47,597 nt of DNA from assembly GCA_945957555.1 (NCBI GenBank), contig CAMFLX010000019.1, positions 1 through 47,597 on the forward strand. The letters are read 5' to 3'. The DNA comes from an uncultured Cytophagales bacterium (GTDB lineage: Bacteria; Bacteroidota; Bacteroidia; Cytophagales; UBA9547). Under the pieces are notes generated by a model, which had not been told where the DNA came from, ran no database searches, and worked only from the letters and a program-made list of their open reading frames with translations. The position numbers and the translations under genes were made by a program. The stretch's first letter is position 1. Each line of letters starts with the position of its first letter. Positions 32,696-41,743 of this stretch are shown here, in pieces.

Positions 32696-34615
32696 TTAGA
32701 AAAATATTTTAAGTTCTACTACTGTTTCTTGCCCTTTAAACTGATCTAGGATGAAGCTTTTGTCTTTATGTTGCATCCAGCGATGCCTCAGGAAGATTCC
32801 CGCATTGGGGGCGAAATCATAATCCAAGCCAAGTCCATAGCCCGTACCTTTCTGGTCAAGCGTCTTTTGTGTATCGGTAGCGTGTTGAGTGGCCTCATTT
32901 GCTTTTGTTTTTTGAAGACTATAAAAAGCTAACAAAGTGAGTTTCTCATGGATTTGATAATACCCCGAAAGCTCTTCATATATAGTATGTATGAAAGAGG
33001 TACTATTCATCAATGGAATCACAGAAAAGTCTTTGCTTACAGTACCACAGTATATATAGTTACTGATGATTAGATTCTTTTTAAAGAGTTTGGTCTTGAA
33101 TTTCGCAGAAAAGTCCGCTGCATTGTAAAACTTCCTATAGTTGCCCGAATCCGTAACGGCAATGGTCTCAAAAGATCTTCTGTAGCGGTTGTTGATCAGG
33201 CTATAGGGTCCAGTGTTTTGAATCCATGGTTGAAACCTAGATCGACTAAAAGCATTGGCCATGTGCTGGAACGAAACCGTATGAGAAAGGTTTTCTTTCT
33301 CCTGAGAGATTGCGTTACCCAATTCAAACCTACAGTTTTTTAAGATTTTGTCGATCTTGAAGTAACCGCCCTGCCTATTGTTCACGAGCATGGTTACTTC
33401 TTGTAAATAGGATGGGTACAAGGCATTGTTATACTTGGCCTCAGTACCGTAACCACCTTGACTTACCGTGGGGTTCGCATTGAGATAAGCACTTTCCATA
33501 GCAGCTACATTTTTGTCTAGACTGTAAAGCTGCACTTGAATGGGGAGTTGGATTTTGGGATTATACAATGTATAGTTGATGCTGACGGCTTCGCCATATT
33601 TCCCTTTACTACTCGGATTCACAACTCTTCCTGCTCCCAATTCAGCATGGATCCTCATCCTTTTGTTCACATACTTAAACTCGGCAGTGGCAATCTGTTT
33701 GAGATCTTTCTCATCTCCAACATTATCCACATAGCCAAACTGATCATAGCCGTTGAAAGCTATTTTTCCCGTACTGTCATCACCCCTATAAATCTTCCCT
33801 GCCAATAGCTGAGAGGGATAGTTGAGGTTGGAGCGATCTGGTGCTAAAGAGAAATTGCTTCTACCATAGAATGCGGAAAAGCCAAACTTGTTGGGCAGAT
33901 CTTTACCTTCTAATATGAACCCTTGCGTAGCCGTATTGGTAATGTATGGAGGTGTAGATGTACTGGATGTATTATATTGATCCGTATATTTTTCAAATGA
34001 TTTAGAGTACCAATCCCAGGGCAGTTTTTCAAACATGGGCTCCCTGAAGTCTTTGTTGAAAACCGTGAGCGGTGACAATGAATAGTTTAAAGCTCCGCCA
34101 CCTGCTGTCAATTGAAAACTACCATATCTAGTAAACACATTGCCATGCAGTTGCAGCATATTTTGTACACTCAGCTTACGAGAAGTATCACCTCCATGTC
34201 CTGTATAGAACTGCGACATGGCGTACTCTATGGCAAAAGAGGTATTCTTACTAGGACTACCCCCTATAACCAAATTAAGTAAAGGTTGTCGGTAGAAGTT
34301 CCCATTGAAGTTACTAGCCGCCGCATAAGGTGTGAACTCCAAGTTTTTCTTTGGAGTCGAAAGCCCTGTATAGCCACTAGGCAAGTCTCTGTAGAAAGAT
34401 ATGAAATCTACAGTGCCAGATACTGTGATGTTTTCCAAGCCCAGTTTCTTGTTCAATGGTGATATTGTCTGCAAACCCAGTTTTTTAGGCACTCCCCATA
34501 AAATACTTTTAAAGTGGGTTGTACTGTCGGGCAAGGTGTCTCTGGCTTGTAAATTTTGCCAGAGAACTACCATACACAACATGCCAATCCACTGTGATAA
34601 AGAATATTGTCTCAT
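32696..34615 (-). CDS. Outer-membrane beta-barrel protein, first of two
   Basis: A 639-residue protein. The signal sequence (WIGMLCMVVLWQNLQA) precedes a 60-residue linker and then many alternating strands rich in Tyr, Gly and Asn (ITVSGTVDFISFYRDL, FQLTAGGGALNYSLSPL, NLIISNYIYCGTV, YGLGLDYDFAPNAGIFLRHRW in two parts). It ends ETVVELKIFF with C-terminal Phe. The sequence suggests a barrel of the porin or exporter size. No family recognised. The start is 3 nt from the acyltransferase stop and the end 5 nt from the second barrel, so it belongs to the polysaccharide operon. It is one of two exporter candidates. Confidence 0.8.
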   Translation of the reverse strand: MRQYSLSQWIGMLCMVVLWQNLQARDTLPDSTTHFKSILWGVPKKLGLQTISPLNKKLGLENITVSGTVDFISFYRDLPSGYTGLSTPKKNLEFTPYAAASNFNGNFYRQPLLNLVIGGSPSKNTSFAIEYAMSQFYTGHGGDTSRKLSVQNMLQLHGNVFTRYGSFQLTAGGGALNYSLSPLTVFNKDFREPMFEKLPWDWYSKSFEKYTDQYNTSSTSTPPYITNTATQGFILEGKDLPNKFGFSAFYGRSNFSLAPDRSNLNYPSQLLAGKIYRGDDSTGKIAFNGYDQFGYVDNVGDEKDLKQIATAEFKYVNKRMRIHAELGAGRVVNPSSKGKYGEAVSINYTLYNPKIQLPIQVQLYSLDKNVAAMESAYLNANPTVSQGGYGTEAKYNNALYPSYLQEVTMLVNNRQGGYFKIDKILKNCRFELGNAISQEKENLSHTVSFQHMANAFSRSRFQPWIQNTGPYSLINNRYRRSFETIAVTDSGNYRKFYNAADFSAKFKTKLFKKNLIISNYIYCGTVSKDFSVIPLMNSTSFIHTIYEELSGYYQIHEKLTLLAFYSLQKTKANEATQHATDTQKTLDQKGTGYGLGLDYDFAPNAGIFLRHRWMQHKDKSFILDQFKGQETVVELKIFF

Positions 34616-34618
34616 TAT

Positions 34619-35791
34619 TTAATTCAGATGCAATGTGAGAATTTTAGTCCTCTTAATTTCATTTCGAGGTTCTTCAATAGTGACTCTTTTCTTTTTCTTA
34701 AAGTTCAAGAAAGGTTTTTCGATATAGTGCCAGCTCAACCATGCTAAAGGCAAGGTAAACATCATCGACAACATAAAAAACAAGCTCACATTCAGGTACT
34801 TCTCAAAAAAGACAATAACTAGTTGCTGCACAGGCCAAGCATATACATAGATCCCATAAGAGAAATCGCCGGCCTTAGAGAAATTCTTAAAAGAGATTGT
34901 TTGTGTAAATGCCAAATAGAATAGTGCATAAGCACCAAATATAGGTTGCACATAGTTAAGTCCCTTAAACGCGAATAGCCCTAGGGACATTGCTATCAAT
35001 GAAACTATAAACAAGATTTTAGACCTTGGTATGGAATCTTTGTAGGTATAAAAACACATTCCCGAGAAGAAATAAGTAAGAAAGCGTGGCATAAAATCCG
35101 GCTTGCCAATAACTGGAAATTCTTCCCAATTGAAATAATAAACTTTCCAGTCATCTTGGACAATAAACAAAACCATAACTACCACGAGCAATATTGGCAT
35201 AATGTATTTTTTGCTGTACATGCCAATGAATGCAAAGAGGGGTATCACTAAATAACACAAAAACTCATATTTAATAGTCCATAGAGATGCATTGATGGTT
35301 TCGGGTATCGGCACATATTTCAGAGTCCAAGGAACTGCAGGAGTTTGTAGCAATGCCATGTCTTTAAGCAACCAGCCAAAATTGATGTTGCTATAAAATA
35401 GCGACCAATAACCGAAAGGCATGAACCAATCTACAGTGCCTAGGGGCGCGAATAAGAAAACACACAAGACTGATGCAATGATAAATGCAGGATAGATCCT
35501 CATAATCCTTTTCTTGAGAAAATCCCAAATATTGTCGCTCTTGTTCCAGCTTTGTAAGATCAAATAACCACTGATGATAAAAAAGAAGTTTACTGCAAGT
35601 GTACCAATACTTGTTTGCCCATGAGAGGCTACAAATAAAGGCTCAACAGATTCTTCCGTACCATAAAACATAATAAAGCAGTGGCAAAACATTACCGATA
35701 CTGCTAATGCAAAACGTATAAAATCTAGATTGTTGCTCCTAGTCCCTTCCTTGGGAAATAGGAGCCTTTGAGTGTTGTTGAATAACTTCAT
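34619..35791 (-). CDS. Acyltransferase family 3 (OafA-like) membrane protein
   Basis: A 390-residue membrane protein of the acyltransferase-3 group, which moves acetyl or other acyl groups onto extracytoplasmic sugars. The family start RSNNLDFIRFALAVSVMFCHCF carries the conserved Arg-Phe and His (read FIRF, then CHC). FFIISGYLI and FLKKRIMRIYPAFI follow, then about ten membrane helices and a WLSWHYIEKPF close. It begins 17 nt after the synthase fusion, so a polymer O-acylation role is the straightforward inference. No SGNH domain is attached. Confidence 0.92.
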   Translation of the reverse strand: MKLFNNTQRLLFPKEGTRSNNLDFIRFALAVSVMFCHCFIMFYGTEESVEPLFVASHGQTSIGTLAVNFFFIISGYLILQSWNKSDNIWDFLKKRIMRIYPAFIIASVLCVFLFAPLGTVDWFMPFGYWSLFYSNINFGWLLKDMALLQTPAVPWTLKYVPIPETINASLWTIKYEFLCYLVIPLFAFIGMYSKKYIMPILLVVVMVLFIVQDDWKVYYFNWEEFPVIGKPDFMPRFLTYFFSGMCFYTYKDSIPRSKILFIVSLIAMSLGLFAFKGLNYVQPIFGAYALFYLAFTQTISFKNFSKAGDFSYGIYVYAWPVQQLVIVFFEKYLNVSLFFMLSMMFTLPLAWLSWHYIEKPFLNFKKKKRVTIEEPRNEIKRTKILTLHLN

Positions 35792-35808
35792 GAGTGATAC
35801 TTTTTTTA

Positions 35809-38800
35809 TTATTTTTTCTTGTTGTAATTGACCGATAAATCATGGGAAATACTAGAAACATTGCCTTCGTTGTCAGACACATGCAGGTAGAGCCTATACA
35901 GCCCCGGTCTTTCTGGAATCTTCATAAAAATTCTTTTGCCTTCATTAAATACCCTAATGTAACCAGGGTAGGCGGTCATATAATCCGTTGCTTTCCTGAG
36001 TGACCATTCGTAAGTGTATACTTCTTTGGGCTTCTCTAAAAGTTTTACTTTGAAGGCGGCATACATACCTGGTCTGATAGAATCAGCCTCCCACTCTATG
36101 TTAAATACTGGCGTTTTGATGATAGGAACTTCTCCCGTCCAAGCCTCCTTTAAATAATAGTAAAGAGGCTTGAGTCTTCCATTATAATCTGAGATCCCGA
36201 ACCAAGTAGCAGTACCTTCAAATCGGTCATGCCAGCAAAAAGCCACGCCCCCGATATTATGGTTTTGGTGTGGAGCTATAAAACTTCTCCATTGCTGCAC
36301 ATAGTACAGAGCCTTGTCTTTGTCGGACTCCTCTATAAGTATCGAATCGTTTTTGAGTTTGGATAAATAAGGATTCCAATACCCCTTAGGACCGAATTCT
36401 GAAACCAAATAAGGCTTGTTGGGATAATAAATAGTAGCCAAAGAATCTAGAATCCTAATGTTCTCTATATAGTAAGAGTTGATACCTGCGATGTCCACAG
36501 AGGGAGCGTAAGTATGAAGTTGTTCAAGTTCCAAAGGAAGCTCTTTCGTATGCTCCATGGCACCCATGATCGGGTGTTGCGTATCTATCGCTCTAATCGC
36601 CCTTGCTGCCTTTTCTAAGAACAGAATATAGTGCTTCCTTACTTTTGACAAATAAGGCTGACCATACTTGTGCTTCAAAAGTCCCCAAGTCTCATTGCCC
36701 AAGCTCCAAGCAAGTATGGCCGTATCCCCCTTGAACTCTTGCACTTTATCTACAATTTCTTTGATATAGATATCAACCTGAGCACTGTCTTTAAAGTAAT
36801 CCACCTTAGGATCAAACCAAAAACCATAAATCACTTTAAGGTTATTGTGATTGGCAGCATCTAAAATGTTCTGGTCATAAATACTGCTGCTATACCTACG
36901 AATCGTATTCGCACCCATTCTTTTGATGCGCTCAAAATCATGTTTCAAGTAGTTTTTGGTCAAAGGAATGTTCCCGTCTTGCCAATCGTGGCCAGTGTTG
37001 TATGCAATACCTTTGATATAGAAGGGTTTGCTTTTGTACAGTAGCTGAACTCCTTCAGAGGTGCTTCTGATGGCATTGCAAACAGATGCTTGGTCAAGAA
37101 CGGTAATTTCGTCCGAAAAGGATTCCGTCCTGTTAAACGGTTTGTCCTTATAATATTGAGCCACAAGCCCAAAGCTACTTTTAGGATTTTGGAATGTCCA
37201 GTCGATGAATTTGCTTTTAAGACTTGGTCTCCATGCGGTAGCCCAGTTTTTATCCTTATCGCTGTAGAAGTATGTTGCTGATTTTATTTCAGGATATTGA
37301 CCTTTGATCTTTTCCAGAGCGTCCTTAAGCCAATTGGCCTGATCACCACCATAGGCAGTGGAACCAAACTCTGAAAACATTACAGGCTTGTTGTATTTCA
37401 ATATTTTAGTGCGGAATGGATTGTAGATATCACTAATCGACCTCCACTTAGCATCTTTGGCGGCAGTGCCATAGTTCAATCCCGTAATTCCTATCCAATC
37501 CACAAAATCGTCACCAGGGTAGTAGGCGTCAACGTTGGCAGCATCCCAAGGGTTCCAAACCCATGCCACGTTACTCACACCCCTGCTTGAAAAGAAGTTT
37601 ACGACATAGCGGTGCGCACCTCTAAATTCCTCTGCGGTATTCCATCCCGACACAGACCATGGGTATTGAGGGTTGTCAGGTTCATGCGCAAATCGAAGAA
37701 ACACTGGCCCTTTTAGACTCTTTATTTTTTGACAATAAGCCTCAAGATAGCTATCAAAAGTACCGATGATAATATGATAAAGCATCATTCTGTCTTTACC
37801 CAATATCGTGTCATTTTTGAATTCGGGGAAAGTGCTCGTCCATGGCTCCCAAGTGATCATAGGCACTATGCCTTTCTCAATGATGAGTTTATTAAGCACA
37901 CTATCGGGAAAATTACTAATGCTTTCTGGGCCCCATGCTTGGTAAAACGAAACAATATTGACTTCCGAGTTAGATTCCTGTTGCCAAGCGTCTATAGCTT
38001 GCCAAGAGATACTGGTGTCGTTCTGTGGAAGGTAAAGACCCTTGTAGAATCCACCAAATGCCTTCTCGCTTTCCATTGCATTTGCATGAAAAGGAATAAG
38101 ATCTGATTTGAAATTGTAGCCCAAAAGTGTACATATAAATATAAGAGAGATAAACAGTGCGGATTTCCTCAATCCAAAATAAAAGGCATGACGAAGTTTC
38201 CAGAATCGTACGTACCAAATATAGCTAGATTGGATACCCGTGAACTTATAAATCGACACTTTGATATCCAACATGAGTTTTTGTTGGACAATGAGCGAGA
38301 AGTAAGTAAGAAAGCTTGCATTGATCAAGGCAAACATTGCCATGAATATACTGTATGGGTTGTAGTCGTAGCTGAGCCCGTAAGCAACCGCCATTATAGA
38401 AATTCCAGCAGCTACTAGATTGGGGGATACAACTTTCCAATTGTTTTTCACTTCGCCTTCTTTTGGGGTAGGAATGTACGGGACTTTTACCCTGGCAATA
38501 CTATAGACCAAACTAACCACATATACCCACCAAGTACCAAGCTGCAGCAGCCCTCCTCGGATATGAAAGCCCCGTTCCGTTTCTTCCATGAGCCAACGTT
38601 GCGAATATTGGCGAATAAGCATGGTCATGACCAGTAGAGGAAGGTAAAACAGTGCAAATGTTTCAATATGTACCTTCCATGGGAACTCTCCAGAAAATAG
38701 TGCCAAAATTGGAATCAAGATATTGATCAAATTCACCACACCCGATAAGTAATACACGGGAGACATGAGATGGTGAAAGCGTTGCCTCCATGTCATGTTC

Positions 38801-39774
38801 AACAATAAAGAAGGCAACACCTCCAAGAACAATTCAAACGTGCCTCGGCCCCATTTGATCTGTTGTTTGTACCATGCTGAAATATCCGCAGGCACCAAAC
38901 CCTTACTCAACATCTCAGGAATATAAAGGCACTTCCAGCCCTTGGCTTGTAAGCGCATAGAAGTGTGCATGTCCTCAGTAAGGCCCGAAGCATGTCCGCC
39001 AATTTCATCAAGAGCCTCTCTTCTGAAGGTACAGTTGGCCCCTATAGCCTGTGGTGTGCCATAACTGTTCATACACATCATCATAGGCCCATAAAAGTGA
39101 TACGTTTGTTCGGCGGCGGCCCTTGCCACAAAACTTTCTCTTTGGTTATAGTAGCCTTGGGCACACTGTACGTAGCCAACTTTGGGATCTTCAAAGTAAG
39201 GGAGAACCCTATCTATAAACTCTGGTACAGGTTCATGGTCGGGATCCATAATAATACATAAATCTCCAGTGGCCCTTTTCAATGCATTGTTAATATTACC
39301 CGCCTTGGCATGTTTCTTTTCTATTCTTGTAACATGGACCACACCTAACTCATCACAAACTTTCTTAAGCACAGGATCGTTGCCCTCATCGCAGAGATAG
39401 GTAGTATGTGGATATCGCACCGCTACCATCTTCCTTAGAGTCCTGATGATCATACTATGGGGCTCTCCTGGGCAAGCTGTCGTCAACATGTCCACTGTGA
39501 GATTCGGCGTTGTCTTTGGCTTTTCGGGTACACTTATGTCCATATAGTTATACCACTCATAAGCCATTCGCATCAACTTAAGTATAAGAGCTGCAGTAAG
39601 TGGGTAATAAAGCCATGGATTGGCCATGTGTTGTACACCCCAAAACCACCATATAAATATTGACATCCAACCAAAAGAAGCCATGATCATAATCCACAGT
39701 GTAATCTTTTCTTTTTTCTTTGGTGAATGTGCTGAAGGAAAATTCAACCCCGACGCTTTGACCCTCTTTCCCAT
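35809..39774 (-). CDS. GT2 polysaccharide synthase fused to GH26-like and clan GH-A glycosidase domains
   Basis: A 1321-residue fusion. Residues 1-555: cellulose-synthase-like processive GT2 with about eight membrane helices; D129 (CDEG), D177/D179 (DPD), TED at 266-268 and QQIKW at 304-308 (Lys in place of the usual Arg of QxxRW). Residues about 570-860: GH26-like barrel with acid/base E698 (FAHEPD) and nucleophile E802 (FSEFG). Residues about 910-1210: clan GH-A barrel of GH2/GH5 type with E1028 (LGNETWG) and E1126 (VSEFGPKG). Residues about 1221-1321: Ig-like domain. The glycosidases follow the last helix and so face the periplasm. No PilZ domain. ATG at 39774 is preferred; an in-frame GTG lies at 39810. 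First gene of the operon. Confidence 0.93.
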   Translation of the reverse strand: MGKRVKASGLNFPSAHSPKKKEKITLWIMIMASFGWMSIFIWWFWGVQHMANPWLYYPLTAALILKLMRMAYEWYNYMDISVPEKPKTTPNLTVDMLTTACPGEPHSMIIRTLRKMVAVRYPHTTYLCDEGNDPVLKKVCDELGVVHVTRIEKKHAKAGNINNALKRATGDLCIIMDPDHEPVPEFIDRVLPYFEDPKVGYVQCAQGYYNQRESFVARAAAEQTYHFYGPMMMCMNSYGTPQAIGANCTFRREALDEIGGHASGLTEDMHTSMRLQAKGWKCLYIPEMLSKGLVPADISAWYKQQIKWGRGTFELFLEVLPSLLLNMTWRQRFHHLMSPVYYLSGVVNLINILIPILALFSGEFPWKVHIETFALFYLPLLVMTMLIRQYSQRWLMEETERGFHIRGGLLQLGTWWVYVVSLVYSIARVKVPYIPTPKEGEVKNNWKVVSPNLVAAGISIMAVAYGLSYDYNPYSIFMAMFALINASFLTYFSLIVQQKLMLDIKVSIYKFTGIQSSYIWYVRFWKLRHAFYFGLRKSALFISLIFICTLLGYNFKSDLIPFHANAMESEKAFGGFYKGLYLPQNDTSISWQAIDAWQQESNSEVNIVSFYQAWGPESISNFPDSVLNKLIIEKGIVPMITWEPWTSTFPEFKNDTILGKDRMMLYHIIIGTFDSYLEAYCQKIKSLKGPVFLRFAHEPDNPQYPWSVSGWNTAEEFRGAHRYVVNFFSSRGVSNVAWVWNPWDAANVDAYYPGDDFVDWIGITGLNYGTAAKDAKWRSISDIYNPFRTKILKYNKPVMFSEFGSTAYGGDQANWLKDALEKIKGQYPEIKSATYFYSDKDKNWATAWRPSLKSKFIDWTFQNPKSSFGLVAQYYKDKPFNRTESFSDEITVLDQASVCNAIRSTSEGVQLLYKSKPFYIKGIAYNTGHDWQDGNIPLTKNYLKHDFERIKRMGANTIRRYSSSIYDQNILDAANHNNLKVIYGFWFDPKVDYFKDSAQVDIYIKEIVDKVQEFKGDTAILAWSLGNETWGLLKHKYGQPYLSKVRKHYILFLEKAARAIRAIDTQHPIMGAMEHTKELPLELEQLHTYAPSVDIAGINSYYIENIRILDSLATIYYPNKPYLVSEFGPKGYWNPYLSKLKNDSILIEESDKDKALYYVQQWRSFIAPHQNHNIGGVAFCWHDRFEGTATWFGISDYNGRLKPLYYYLKEAWTGEVPIIKTPVFNIEWEADSIRPGMYAAFKVKLLEKPKEVYTYEWSLRKATDYMTAYPGYIRVFNEGKRIFMKIPERPGLYRLYLHVSDNEGNVSSISHDLSVNYNKKK

Positions 39775-39810
39775 GTAAGTTATAATATATATTGCTTTGT
39801 ATCCTTTCAC

Positions 39811-40134
39811 TTACAATGTCTCTCGTTTGAGCACAGAGGTTGCCTATGGTGTTTATTTTCTTTCTAAAAGACAATAAAAAGCGGTAAAAGATTGAGAATA
39901 TAAATGTAATGAGATATGCACGATTTTATAATATTTAATCCTTTAAAATCTTAAGATATTGTTGATGAACAACATGTTAATTCCATCCGATATTCATAAA
40001 GTTATAGGTGGTCAATTTATTTATGAATTCAGATTTTTACCTTTTAGATAAGCACAAAAAGCCCAAACCAATTAAGGTGTAAGCTCTCAGGATAAGAAAA
40101 AATCCGATTTCTGGTTAGTCAATAATATACTTTG
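39811..40134. other. 324-bp spacer upstream of polysaccharide operon
   Basis: AT-rich spacer between the divergent-side end of the GDYXXLXY gene and the start of the synthase fusion; both are on the minus strand. It must contain the operon promoter, but I see no convincing TTTG/TAnnTTTG pair and no clear terminator. It is long for this genome, so regulatory sites are likely. Confidence 0.5.
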
Positions 40135-40653
40135 TCAAGGTTTTGGTTTGATTACCCTAAGATGTCTATCCGCCAATCCAACAAGAACACTATGTCCGTG
40201 TCCATCTATTTTTAAGACCCCATAGCACGCACTGTCAAAAAGGGAGGCCTGGCCTTCTTGAAAGAAATAAGACTCTGCTCCTATGTTTACATTCCATAAG
40301 CTGGGCGCTGTATAGTTGACTAGGGCCATATTAGGACCTACTTGTTTTGCCATAGTGAGAACGCTATCAAATTCGGCAACGCCCCTTTGGTCTATGGCAA
40401 GCTGTAGGTAGCCCCTCTTGGGGAGTTTAATGCTGTCGTTATAGCCATAAACCTGACTAATGGTGTCGGAAATACTGTAACGTAAACGCATGTAGTCGCC
40501 TTGCATGAGGCTGCGGGGGTCTACAGGAGCTAGTGGCAAATATAAAGTTTTACCCTGATGAAGGATATTTTCCTTGCTAAAAGTGGCCCAAGTAAAGTAA
40601 CCCAAAACCAAACCTAAGTTAAGTACGATGAAAAGAGGTTTGAATTTAAGCAT
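40135..40653 (-). CDS. GDYXXLXY-domain membrane-anchored protein
   Basis: A 172-residue protein with an N-terminal membrane helix (LFIVLNLGLVLGYFTWATF) and the family signature GDYMRLRYSI within LMQGDYMRLRY. The rest is a beta-rich outer domain (GYLQLAIDQRGVAEFDSV, then VLKIDGHGHSVLVGL). GDYXXLXY proteins occur together with DUF2157 and DUF4401 proteins, as here, and their function is unknown. Its start overlaps the DUF4401 gene end by 8 nt, so translation is probably coupled. Confidence 0.93.
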   Translation of the reverse strand: MLKFKPLFIVLNLGLVLGYFTWATFSKENILHQGKTLYLPLAPVDPRSLMQGDYMRLRYSISDTISQVYGYNDSIKLPKRGYLQLAIDQRGVAEFDSVLTMAKQVGPNMALVNYTAPSLWNVNIGAESYFFQEGQASLFDSACYGVLKIDGHGHSVLVGLADRHLRVIKPKP

Positions 40654-41743
40654 CTTGAGTGTTTTTATGTAAGAAGTAATACGCCAAAAGAAATACGAAG
40701 GAAGCGATCATCATAGAAATGGACTTCCATAGCAAGGTGAATTGTAGGTCATAGTAATATTGCCCCAAGGCATATAAAAAACAGACGATACCAATAACCA
40801 TACCTGTGTAGTGCCGTGTATAAGCACTGACCATCAACACATAAAACGCAACTATTGCATAAGGGGAATAAGCTGCAGGTATCAATAAAATGACAGGTAA
40901 TAAGCCTATCAGTATTTTCTTAATGGATTGCTCTGTTTTCCATTTTATTAAAATTCGTACTTGACTTAGGACGACCATGGTAATGGCGAGTAAACTTATC
41001 ATTAGGTAGTTTTCTGAAATCAATTCACGTTCAAACTTAAAGCGAAACTTGGTGAGTATATACACAATAGAAAGAACAAGACTTGTACGCAAGGGTTCAT
41101 ACAAATAGCCTAACTTATTGAACTTCGTAAGCAAATATGCTTCATAAAATGAAATTGCGTAATGTAAGAGCATTAAAAACAAGAGCCAAGCCGAGATCAT
41201 TGCAATGAAACTTAGGTTCTGGCCAGGCTCAAGGTTATCCACATCGTGCCACCGATTGTCAATGATCAAAAATGCTACTGCGGCATTGATGATAAGAACC
41301 GAACAGAGATTGATGAAATTGTTTCTGGTCACAAAAAAAGAAATACAAGCGACTGTGGCCCCTATAATGGCGATACCATTGTCGGAGGTATGGACTATGT
41401 CTAGCCCCATAGCCAACATTACAAAGCCTGCCGCATAAAAACTTACCAGAGCGGTGTCCATAAGTGGGTTTGCATTTATATGGTGGAAGAATAATGTTCC
41501 AGCAATAAATAGAACCGCAAAAAAGAACAATAGGCCTTCAGTGTCATGGGCATGTATAAGTGCCAAGAAACCTGCAAAGAACAATACCGCAAGAAAGCCC
41601 CCCAAGAATGTCAAGACCCTCAGTGTGATATTCATAAATCTCGAACGATCTTCATGCACTTTTGTGGCAATAGTTGTTTCTGGGAGCGATTGATGAGGGC
41701 TAACCAACTCAAGGATTTCGCTGAGACTGTTATACGTTTTCAT
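40646..41743 (-). CDS. DUF4401 multi-pass membrane protein
   Basis: A 365-residue protein of mostly membrane helices (VLTFLGGFLAVLFFAGFLAL, LLFFFAVLFIAGTLFF, VSFYAAGFVMLAMGLDIV and further ones). Position and pattern match DUF4401, the middle member of the DUF2157-DUF4401-GDYXXLXY trio. ATG at 41743 (MKTYNSLSEILE) is chosen, giving a 14-nt overlap with the DUF2157 gene; an upstream in-frame ATG would give 38 nt. Function unknown; an inner-membrane complex is a fair inference. Confidence 0.88.
   Translation of the reverse strand: MKTYNSLSEILELVSPHQSLPETTIATKVHEDRSRFMNITLRVLTFLGGFLAVLFFAGFLALIHAHDTEGLLFFFAVLFIAGTLFFHHINANPLMDTALVSFYAAGFVMLAMGLDIVHTSDNGIAIIGATVACISFFVTRNNFINLCSVLIINAAVAFLIIDNRWHDVDNLEPGQNLSFIAMISAWLLFLMLLHYAISFYEAYLLTKFNKLGYLYEPLRTSLVLSIVYILTKFRFKFERELISENYLMISLLAITMVVLSQVRILIKWKTEQSIKKILIGLLPVILLIPAAYSPYAIVAFYVLMVSAYTRHYTGMVIGIVCFLYALGQYYYDLQFTLLWKSISMMIASFVFLLAYYFLHKNTQDA

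Noticed and set aside
37729..38106. 125-codon plus-strand frame opposite the synthase fusion
   Set aside because: Antisense to the GH26-like part, whose catalytic residues are intact; no protein-like features.
39965..40051. 28-codon plus-strand frame with a Gly-Gly in the operon spacer
   Set aside because: A double-glycine leader-like peptide was considered, but the frame is too short, lacks a promoter, exporter or immunity partner, and can occur by chance.
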